Assembly (NCBI GenBank): GCA_022843585.1
Contig: JALHNJ010000001.1
Span: 558,001-622,000 of the forward strand
Direction of reading: 5' to 3'
Length of the DNA: 64,000 bases
Origin: Chitinophagaceae bacterium
Lineage (GTDB): Bacteria; Bacteroidota; Bacteroidia; Chitinophagales; Chitinophagaceae
Below are positions 27,956-34,891 of this stretch, piece by piece; within the stretch, counting starts at the first letter, position 1; the number at the start of each line of letters is the position of its first letter. The translations under genes and the position numbers were made by a program. Under the pieces are notes generated by a model that ran no database searches, was not told where the DNA came from, and saw only the letters and a program-made list of their open reading frames with translations.

Positions 27956-29611
27956 TTAATTTTTGAGACTACCATTTTCATTCATCACTAGCTGCTTAGT
28001 ACATTGTTTGGCAAAATCATCATCATTGCTTACTACCACCACAGTTGTATTTTTCAAACTCAGGAGTAATTGAACAATTTGTTGGCGGTGGCTATTTTGA
28101 AAATTCATCCACGGCTCTTCTAATAAGAGCAGGCTAGGCTTGGCCGCCAGTGCCCTTACCAATAAAATCTTATGCACTACACTTCGGGATAATCGCTTTC
28201 CAGTTGGGTCGAGCAACGTGTCGTATCCATTCTTAAGGGTGGCGATAAAATCATTTAGTCCGGTTTTTGCAGCCAGATCCTTCACGGTTTCTACATTTAC
28301 CTTTTCATTACCTAGTGAAATGTTTTCCCAAAGTGTACCCTGGAAAATATCCTGTTGGCTAAGAAGCACACCAGTTTGTGCCCGTAAAGAATCGAGATTG
28401 TAATTACCGACCGGCATATCATTTAGAAGAAAAGCTCCGGTAAAATCAGTGTAAGCACCAGTCATAAACTTTAATAAAGTTGATTTGCCTGAACTGTCCT
28501 TGCCGGTGATACAAATTTTTTCGTTAGCATTTATTTCCAGGGAAATATTTTCTAGAATTTTTTTCTCATCGTTATAACTAAAACTAACATCCTTCATTTC
28601 GATCTTAAGACCCTTTTCAGTTGTCTGTAAAAAGATTGACCCATTTTGTTCAACTGGTTTATCCGTTATTTCCGAAATTTTTTCTACGGCAGTAAGCGTA
28701 TCATACACACTGGTGAGGTTGATGATGAGTTTTTCAACCGAGTTCAGTACCAGCAGTATTACTATTTCGCCGGCGATAAACTGGCCAACGGTTAGTTGTT
28801 GATTTACCATGAGTAAAGTACCTACAATCAGCATGGCTGCTGTAATGAGGGTTTTAAAAATCACCAGTATATTAAATTGGAAAAGCAATACCTGAAAGTG
28901 TTTATTTCGGGCATCGAGGTAATTACTTACTTCGTCATCAGCTTTTCGCATATGCATGGAATTGTTTTTACCGAGCTTTACTGATAACAGGATGCGAGCC
29001 ATTTCTTCCAGCCATGCTGCTACTTTGTATTTGTATTTACTTTTTTCCAGGCTGGTTTGCAATCCCTTACCGCCAGTAAATCGGAGAATTAGTATAAGTA
29101 CTGTTATCAGAATAATCCCAAATAAAATAAATGCCGGGTGATAGGAAGAAAGTAGTATCAGACCAAATAGAATTTGTATTACCGCTGTAGGAATTTCAAG
29201 CAAAATTTTTGACAGGCTTTTTTGTAGCAATGGCACATCAAAAAAACGGTTAACCAATTCGGGAAGGTAAACAGTATCATTTTTTTTCAGATCCAGATTT
29301 GGCAAATGATTGGCAAACGCAAAGGAATATCTTACAAAAAGTTTTTGCTGAATTTTTTCAATAATCTTCATCTGGTTTACCTGCATAATGCCTGCAATGA
29401 GTACCCCGACTACTACCAAAATTATAAGTACCACTAATGATGCCCGCATAGAAGCACCCAGTACATAACCAATAATGGCCTGTACTCCTACAGGCAGTGA
29501 AAGTTGTATTAGCCCATTCAGGATTGCATAAAAATAGATTGCAGTTATTTCTTTTCGCTCCAGTCGCAGCAGGTTTAATATCCTGGCAACCGGGCTTGCT
29601 TTTGTTGGCAT
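27956..29611 (-). CDS. Type I-secretion-like ABC transporter with degenerate ATPase motifs
   Basis: The 551-residue half-transporter has about six membrane helices (residues ~20-310) and a C-terminal nucleotide-binding domain. There is no peptidase C39 domain. Walker A (GKDSSGKST) and a Q-loop (LLSQQDIFQGT) are present. The signature reads LSRSV instead of LSGGQ, Walker B reads LLLLEEP (Asp replaced by Glu, catalytic Glu kept), and the switch-His region is VVVVSNDDD with no His. ATP hydrolysis may therefore be weak or lost, or the partner site may be adapted. It opens the ABC-HlyD-TolC run and lies 100 bp after a strong terminator that separates it from the carbonic anhydrase gene. Confidence 0.88.
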   Translation of the reverse strand: MPTKASPVARILNLLRLERKEITAIYFYAILNGLIQLSLPVGVQAIIGYVLGASMRASLVVLIILVVVGVLIAGIMQVNQMKIIEKIQQKLFVRYSFAFANHLPNLDLKKNDTVYLPELVNRFFDVPLLQKSLSKILLEIPTAVIQILFGLILLSSYHPAFILFGIILITVLILILRFTGGKGLQTSLEKSKYKYKVAAWLEEMARILLSVKLGKNNSMHMRKADDEVSNYLDARNKHFQVLLFQFNILVIFKTLITAAMLIVGTLLMVNQQLTVGQFIAGEIVILLVLNSVEKLIINLTSVYDTLTAVEKISEITDKPVEQNGSIFLQTTEKGLKIEMKDVSFSYNDEKKILENISLEINANEKICITGKDSSGKSTLLKFMTGAYTDFTGAFLLNDMPVGNYNLDSLRAQTGVLLSQQDIFQGTLWENISLGNEKVNVETVKDLAAKTGLNDFIATLKNGYDTLLDPTGKRLSRSVVHKILLVRALAAKPSLLLLEEPWMNFQNSHRQQIVQLLLSLKNTTVVVVSNDDDFAKQCTKQLVMNENGSLKN

Positions 29612-29702
29612 TGGTTGGAATTTAGTACTTACTACTTTTATTTATCAATTTTTAGAGATCTCTTTGAGGAGGACGAGATAATTGTAATATGATACATAAT
29701 AT

Positions 29703-29741
29703 AAAAAAATACTTCAGGCAGGTTGCTAACGCTGCCTGAAG
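29703..29741 (-). terminator. Terminator after the second CA-SulP module
   Basis: CTTCAGGCAG (29712-29721) and CTGCCTGAAG (29732-29741) form a perfect 10-bp stem, with an inner GTT/AAC pairing. Read on the minus strand it is followed by TATTTTTTTAT. It ends the SulP-CA transcript before the ABC gene. Confidence 0.85.
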
Positions 29742-29746
29742 TGGTT

Positions 29747-30397
29747 TTACTTAGGACTGTTAATAATTAAAGTATCCTCATAAAAATTTACAGCACCTGA
29801 TGCAATGTCATGTGTGCCTCCAGCAATCCCAATGGCACCGCTTTCAATCAGTTCTTTTAAAATAGGGCTACGCTCCATTATGGCATGTACTGTTCTTTTT
29901 ACATTAATGGTGGCAACTTTTTCTACAAAATCATTGTTGCTGGAATTTCGGTTTTCTGCTACTGTTTTTTCATCGTACACAGCAGGTTGGATTTTACTTA
30001 GTAAAGCTGTAAGGTTACCCATTTCCACATGGTCACAGGCGCCTTTTACAGCACCGCATTTTGTGTGGCCAAGCACGACTATAATTTTTGCACCGGCCAC
30101 TTTGCAACCAAATTCCATGCTTCCTAATATATCTTCATTAATGATATTGCCTGCAATGCGAACACTGAATACATCGCCCAATCCCTGGTCAAAAATTAAT
30201 TCAGCAGATGTACGGGAATCAATGCAACTTAAAATAACAGCAAAAGGATGTTGCCCATCTGATGTTTCATTTGCTTGTTGCAAAAGGTTCCGGTTAGCTT
30301 TCAGGTTATTTATAAACCTGTCGTTTCCTTTTTTTAAAATTTCCAGAGCCATGGTGGGAGTTATGGCTTCTTGCATTTCTTTCGTTAATGTTTTCAT
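29747..30397 (-). CDS. Beta-class carbonic anhydrase, second CA-SulP module
   Basis: The 216-residue enzyme has Cys58, Asp60, Arg62 (SCIDSR) and His111, Cys114 (GHTKCGA). The numbering is identical to the paralogue at 17278-17946, which it resembles along its whole length. It is cytoplasmic by lack of a signal peptide. It lies 18 bp downstream of the SulP gene, so here the order is SulP then carbonic anhydrase, the reverse of the other module. A terminator follows directly. Likely role: interconversion of CO2 and bicarbonate moved by the neighbouring transporter. Confidence 0.95.
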   Translation of the reverse strand: MKTLTKEMQEAITPTMALEILKKGNDRFINNLKANRNLLQQANETSDGQHPFAVILSCIDSRTSAELIFDQGLGDVFSVRIAGNIINEDILGSMEFGCKVAGAKIIVVLGHTKCGAVKGACDHVEMGNLTALLSKIQPAVYDEKTVAENRNSSNNDFVEKVATINVKRTVHAIMERSPILKELIESGAIGIAGGTHDIASGAVNFYEDTLIINSPK

Positions 30398-30415
30398 TAT
30401 ACTTTTTTTAATTGT

Positions 30416-31972
30416 TTATAAATAGGCTGTTTCAATAAATTTTATTTTTTCAACAGTAATGTTTTTTGTTTTAGCATTAACTTCATAGTTTTTTATTAAT
30501 TCAATTACATCGTATGCGACGGATTTTGAATTGGAAAAATCAATAATCACTTTTGAATTGGCCGGAATTTCTTCCAGTTCCTTTATTACACTGGCTTTAT
30601 TAAAAAACGAAACTTCCTCTGCTAAAACAAGATGATAAGTTTGTATGCCACCTACAGTGGTAACAGTTTCTTTCATGTAGTGTGAGTTTCGATAGCTGTG
30701 AAGCAATGCATAAAAACCACCCACTATCAATCCTGCAGTAATTCCTTTTAGTAAGTCGGTTAATATAATGGCCACTACAGTAACAATAAATGGTACAAAT
30801 TGCTCCCAACCGAGTTTATACATCTGCTTAAAAAGAACAGGCTTCGCTAATTTAAAACCTACAATAATTAATATAGCAGCTAAACTGGCAAGCGGAATCA
30901 TATTAAGCAGACCGGCAATAGTAATGGCACTGATTAATAAAAATACACCGTGCAGTATGGCCGACAATTTTGTTTTACCGCCAAATGAAATATTTGCAGA
31001 ACTGCGGACAATTACCTGTGTAAGAGGTAAACCACCAATGAGACCTGAAATAACATTTCCTAGCCCCTGTGCTTTCAGCTCTCTGTTAGTAGGTGTAACT
31101 CTTTTTTGAGGGTCCATTTTGTCTGTAGCTTCAACACATAATAATGTTTCCAAACTTGCCACAATGGCTAACACAACCGCTACTTCCAAAACTTTTAGAT
31201 TGGAAATGGCAGAAAAATCAGGGAAAGTAAAAAAACTAAAGAACTCGGTTAAGTTATTAGCTACAGGCAGCCTTACTACCTGGTCTTCGGCTAAGCTAAA
31301 GTTTAAAGTGCCTGACTGATATAGCGAATTCATTACAATACCCAGCACAACTACTACAATAGGCCCTTGCAGTAATTGAAAAATACGGTGCTTTTTCGTG
31401 AGCACTTTGTCCCATAATATCAATAATGCTATTGAAATTGCCGCAATTAAAAAAGCTCCGGGTGTAATAGCATTTAAAGCATTGCTAAGGGCTGAGAATG
31501 TAGTGCCTCCGTCCGCTTGTAAAAATGAAAGATCACCTCCGGCATCCTTATCATATCCAACAGCATGAGGTATTTGTTTTAAAATAATCAAGAGCCCAAT
31601 ACCGGTAAGCATACCTTTTATTACCGAGGAAGGAAAGAAATAGGCAATAAACCCGGCTTTCGCAAAGCCCATGATAAGCTGTATAATTCCGGCCAGCACA
31701 ACTGCTAATAAAAAAGCAGGCCAAGAGCCTAGGGCAGTTATAGAAGTTAATACAATAACGGCTAAACCGGCTGCGGGGCCACTAACACCGAGGGGCGAAC
31801 CGCTGGCAATACCCACAACAATACCACCAACTATTCCAGCAATAATACCTGCAAAAAGCGGTGCACCCGAAGCGAGGGCAATGCCTAAGCATAAGGGGAC
31901 AGCTACAAAAAAAACGACTATACTCGCCGGGAGGTCGTTTTTAATTTCCTTGAAGACGTTTTTTGTAACCAT
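30416..31972 (-). CDS. SulP-family anion (probably bicarbonate) transporter, second copy
   Basis: The 518-residue protein mirrors the SulP at 17981-19603: LPASIVVFFVAVPLCLGIALASG near residue 14, GVSGPAAGLAVIVL, and LIGGLPLTQVIVRSSANISFGG. A C-terminal STAS domain contains AEEVSFFNKASVIKELEEI and VIIDFSNSKSVAYDVIELI. Substrate is inferred as bicarbonate from pairing with a carbonic anhydrase 18 bp downstream. It is divergent from a TetR gene. Its promoter region holds a TANNTTTG-type box overlapped by operator-like repeats, suggesting repression by that regulator. Confidence 0.9.
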   Translation of the reverse strand: MVTKNVFKEIKNDLPASIVVFFVAVPLCLGIALASGAPLFAGIIAGIVGGIVVGIASGSPLGVSGPAAGLAVIVLTSITALGSWPAFLLAVVLAGIIQLIMGFAKAGFIAYFFPSSVIKGMLTGIGLLIILKQIPHAVGYDKDAGGDLSFLQADGGTTFSALSNALNAITPGAFLIAAISIALLILWDKVLTKKHRIFQLLQGPIVVVVLGIVMNSLYQSGTLNFSLAEDQVVRLPVANNLTEFFSFFTFPDFSAISNLKVLEVAVVLAIVASLETLLCVEATDKMDPQKRVTPTNRELKAQGLGNVISGLIGGLPLTQVIVRSSANISFGGKTKLSAILHGVFLLISAITIAGLLNMIPLASLAAILIIVGFKLAKPVLFKQMYKLGWEQFVPFIVTVVAIILTDLLKGITAGLIVGGFYALLHSYRNSHYMKETVTTVGGIQTYHLVLAEEVSFFNKASVIKELEEIPANSKVIIDFSNSKSVAYDVIELIKNYEVNAKTKNITVEKIKFIETAYL

Positions 31973-31998
31973 AATCAGTAGTTTTTAAGTTAAGATGG

Positions 31999-32006
31999 CA
32001 AAGATA
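31999..32006 (-). promoter_or_regulatory. Candidate -7 box of the SulP-CA operon
   Basis: Read on the minus strand this is TATCTTTG, an exact TANNTTTG match, 26 bases before the SulP start codon. It overlaps the first of two operator-like direct repeats. Confidence 0.5.
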
Positions 32007-32038
32007 GTATAATTATTTTAAAAGATAGTATTACTATC
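32001..32038. promoter_or_regulatory. Operator-like repeats between the SulP-CA operon and the TetR gene
   Basis: AAGATAGTAT occurs at 32001-32010 and again at 32022-32031, exactly 21 bases apart (two helical turns). The second copy is part of a perfect 15-base palindrome, GATAGTATTACTATC (32024-32038). The arrangement lies between divergent genes, overlaps the SulP -7 box, and suits binding of a dimeric TetR-type repressor. Confidence 0.55.
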
Positions 32039-32061
32039 ATTTAAAATTGTAAAACTTTTCT

Positions 32062-32069
32062 TAGTTTTG
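32062..32069 (+). promoter_or_regulatory. Candidate -7 box of the TetR gene
   Basis: TAGTTTTG fits TANNTTTG and sits 65 bases before the chosen ATG at 32135. Confidence 0.4.
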
Positions 32070-32134
32070 ACGTTTAAAAGTGTAGAACCGCTATTTTATT
32101 GGAGTTGAAGACCATTTACATAAAACTGAAAGTC

Positions 32135-32821
32135 ATGGAAATAGAGTTGCAGATAAAAATGAATGAAAAATTGTTTTTGCGAAACCCTGAGCATTCCGAA
32201 TTGGGCAAGAAAATCATCCGGCACAGCATACAGCTCATTTATAAAAATGGGTTTGAGTCTTTCACTTTTAAAAAACTGGCAGAAGATATTGGCACAACTG
32301 AGGCAGGTATTTACCGGTATTTTGAAAATAAACACCGGCTGTTAATATATATCGCAGCCTGGTACTGGAGTTGGCTAGAATACAGAGTTTCTGTAAATAC
32401 TAACAATCTTAAAGACCCCGCAGTTAAGCTAAAAAAAGTAATTAAACTATTGGCAACTGCTGTTGAAGATGATATTAAAACCACTCATGTAAATGAAAAT
32501 ATTCTTCATCAGATAATCATTGCAGAAGGGAGTAAAGCGTATTTAACCAAACATGTTTCTGAAGATAATAAGGACCAACTTTTTAAACCCTATAAAGATC
32601 TTTGTGCTGCTATTGGTGAAATCATTCTTGCTTGTAATCCCAAATACAAATATCCAAAATCAATGGCAAGCACCATTATTGAAATGGCGCATTTTCAGAA
32701 TTTTTTTATGAATAACCTGCCTGCGTTAACTGATTTTGGAAAAGAGAAAGATGAATTAAAGATTGTTTCTTTTTTAGAGGAGCTGGTATTTAGTAGTATA
32801 AAAAAAGGATACCCTGGTTAA
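32135..32821 (+). CDS. TetR/AcrR-family transcriptional regulator
   Basis: From the ATG at 32135 the product is 228 residues; a TTG 12 codons earlier is possible. The N-terminal helix-turn-helix reads IIRHSIQLIYKNGFESFTF, then KKLAEDIGTTEAGIYRYFENK with the typical recognition helix and YF-xx-K end. The C-terminal ligand domain is unassigned. It is divergent from the second SulP-CA operon and the gap contains palindromic operator-like repeats. It probably controls that operon and possibly the ABC-HlyD-TolC genes beyond. The inducing signal is unknown. Confidence 0.88.
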   Translation: MEIELQIKMNEKLFLRNPEHSELGKKIIRHSIQLIYKNGFESFTFKKLAEDIGTTEAGIYRYFENKHRLLIYIAAWYWSWLEYRVSVNTNNLKDPAVKLKKVIKLLATAVEDDIKTTHVNENILHQIIIAEGSKAYLTKHVSEDNKDQLFKPYKDLCAAIGEIILACNPKYKYPKSMASTIIEMAHFQNFFMNNLPALTDFGKEKDELKIVSFLEELVFSSIKKGYPG

Positions 32822-32824
32822 GGA

Positions 32825-33070
32825 TTACAATTCTTTGGATTTGGTTGGCAGATAGTCGTATTCCCCCCTAAAAGCATACCAGCCAAAAATTACCAGCCCG
32901 ATAGCAATGGGAGTGAAGATGGTGATAATGATAACCCAGATAACGGGGTTATTAATGTCTTTTGTTCCGTTTGCATCAATATTATTAATAGCCCCAACGA
33001 TCAATTCATAAATAAGCAGCGGGCCAATTATTAAGAGGAGTAACCCGAAATATCTTTTAAAAGCATTCAT
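32825..33070 (-). CDS. Small two-helix membrane protein next to the MHS transporter
   Basis: The 81-residue product has two hydrophobic helices (YFGLLLLIIGPLLIYELIVG and VIWVIIITIFTPIAIGLVIFG) joined by a short Asn/Asp-rich loop. It ends in a charged tail. It starts 3 bp after the stop codon of the carboxylate-type MFS transporter, so it is translated from the same message and may be an accessory subunit. I do not recognise a characterised family. Confidence 0.75.
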   Translation of the reverse strand: MNAFKRYFGLLLLIIGPLLIYELIVGAINNIDANGTKDINNPVIWVIIITIFTPIAIGLVIFGWYAFRGEYDYLPTKSKEL

Positions 33071-33073
33071 AGT

Positions 33074-34615
33074 TTAATCTTTTATATTTCTATCAATCTT
33101 ATTGGTGAGGTATAATAAACCAATTATCAGGCACAAGGCAGCTACCCCAATCGGATACCAAAGGCCTACCAGTGGGTCGGCGGGAAAGGTAGTAGTGAGT
33201 AACAAACCAATAAACGGAACCAAACCACCAAATACGCCATTGCCAATATGATAAGGTAACGACATTGATGTATAACGGATCTTTGTGGGGAACATTTCAA
33301 CTAAGAAAGCAGCGATAGGTCCGTACACCATCGTTACGTATAATATTAATAAGAAAACAAGGCCGATGAATTTCCAGTATTTAGAGGTGGATAGACTTTT
33401 ATTTACGTAAGTAATTTTTGGTTCACTAGCTTGTTTGTTTTTGTCAGAGTAGACAGTGTCAATGGAAACCTTATGTAAAAAAGGTATCCCTGTACTTTTG
33501 TAGTCTTCGGTTTTTGTTCTTAACGAGTCGCCAGTGTTGTTAATTTTTTTAAATGTTACATTTGCGATTGATTGAACTAGATCTCCTTTGAAAAAATATT
33601 CAGGATTTGTCACTTTAGTTTCACTTAGGAATTCTTTAAATATCGGCCGATAAGTAAATATCGCCAACGCCATCCCCGCCATCATAATCCATTTTCTGCC
33701 GATCTTATCACTTAGCCAACCAAAAAATAAAAAGAACGGTGTGGCAAATGCAATAGCCCACAGCATAATGGTGCGGCTCTGTTCAAATTCTAAAAAGCAT
33801 TTTGTTTCTAAAAAACTTTGCGCATAAAACTGGCCGGTGTACCAAACCACTCCTTGTCCCATAACTGCCCCAAATAATGCCAGCAACACCATTTTAAAAT
33901 TGGCTTTGTTCCTAAAACTTTCTTTTAAAGGGTTAGTAGAGGTTTTTCCTTCGGCTTTTAGTTTTGAAAATATCGGCGATTCGGCCATCTTCATCCGTAT
34001 GTAAATAGATACACCAACTAATACAATAGATATCCAAAACGGATAACGCCAACCGCCCCATTCCGAAGTAAAGGCTGCATCACTCATATTTGATTTTACT
34101 AAGAGGATTACACCCAAAGCAACAAACAAACCTAAAGTGGCAGTTGTTTGTATCCAGCTGGTATAATATCCTCTTTTGCCAACAGGTGCATGTTCAGCTA
34201 CATACGTAGCTGCTCCACCATACTCGCCACCCAAGGCAAGACCTTGTAATAAACGTAATAGTAACACTAATATCGGCGCAGCAATACCAATGCTTGTATA
34301 ACTCGGTACACAACCAATTAAAAAAGTAGAGCCGCCCATCAATACCAGCGTAAGCAGAAATGTATATTTTCTGCCGATCAAATCTCCTAGTCTGCCAAAT
34401 ACCAATGCGCCAAACGGACGAACAATAAAACCTGCTGCAAAAATGGCCAGTGTACTAAGTAATGCCGCCGTAGGATTTCCTTCCGGAAAAAATTGTGTGG
34501 AGATAGTTTTGGCAAGCATGCCGAAAATGTAAAAATCGTACCACTCAATCATAGTGCCTAGAGAAGAAGCGGTAATTACAGAGCGGACTGTTTTTGCTGA
34601 ACTTGGTTGATTCAT
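33074..34615 (-). CDS. MFS transporter, metabolite:H+ symporter (MHS) type, with a large loop insertion
   Basis: The 513-residue transporter has MHS-family marks: SLGTMIEWYDFYIFGM at residues 18-33, RPFGALVFGRLGDLIGRK near 66-83 and RLLQGLALGGEYGGAATY. Such proteins import carboxylates or osmolytes with protons. An extra segment of roughly 88 hydrophilic residues (about 325-412) is inserted between two late membrane helices, beyond the usual ~430-residue length. Next to it, divergently, is acetyl-CoA synthetase, so acetate, propionate or a related acid is a sensible substrate guess. A two-helix protein follows at 3 bp. Confidence 0.85.
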   Translation of the reverse strand: MNQPSSAKTVRSVITASSLGTMIEWYDFYIFGMLAKTISTQFFPEGNPTAALLSTLAIFAAGFIVRPFGALVFGRLGDLIGRKYTFLLTLVLMGGSTFLIGCVPSYTSIGIAAPILVLLLRLLQGLALGGEYGGAATYVAEHAPVGKRGYYTSWIQTTATLGLFVALGVILLVKSNMSDAAFTSEWGGWRYPFWISIVLVGVSIYIRMKMAESPIFSKLKAEGKTSTNPLKESFRNKANFKMVLLALFGAVMGQGVVWYTGQFYAQSFLETKCFLEFEQSRTIMLWAIAFATPFFLFFGWLSDKIGRKWIMMAGMALAIFTYRPIFKEFLSETKVTNPEYFFKGDLVQSIANVTFKKINNTGDSLRTKTEDYKSTGIPFLHKVSIDTVYSDKNKQASEPKITYVNKSLSTSKYWKFIGLVFLLILYVTMVYGPIAAFLVEMFPTKIRYTSMSLPYHIGNGVFGGLVPFIGLLLTTTFPADPLVGLWYPIGVAALCLIIGLLYLTNKIDRNIKD

Positions 34616-34639
34616 GCGATTAAGATATGAAAAACTCTC

Positions 34640-34686
34640 TAAGAGTTAGTTCTAATGAAGGAGAGATTTTTAACATCTAACTCTTA
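34640..34686. repeat. Inverted repeat upstream of the MHS transporter gene
   Basis: TAAGAGTTAG (34640-34649) and CTAACTCTTA (34677-34686) are perfect 10-base arms, with partial pairing extending outward into CTCTC/AAGAG sequence. They lie 25-71 bases upstream of the MHS start codon, in its leader or promoter. Confidence 0.6.
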
Positions 34687-34760
34687 AAAGAGGGTGTAAA
34701 CTAGAATTGACTTTTACGATAACGTTGCCGGAGTGATAAATTTTTAAAAAAACTCTGGAC

Positions 34761-34824
34761 AGAGATAAAAGAGAACAAGAGATACAGTGAATTAATTGTG
34801 AAGTAATTCTCCTCTTTTATCTCT
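34761..34824. repeat. Inverted repeat upstream of acs
   Basis: AGAGATAAAAGAG (34761-34773) and CTCTTTTATCTCT (34812-34824) are perfect 13-base arms separated by 38 bases, ending 67 bases before the acs start. No T-run suggests termination. A regulator site or a leader hairpin is possible. Confidence 0.65.
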
Positions 34825-34891
34825 TTGCGATATTTCTTTTGTATTCAGTAAATTTAGCCTCTCAAATAAACAAGCCTTTTATCTATAACGT

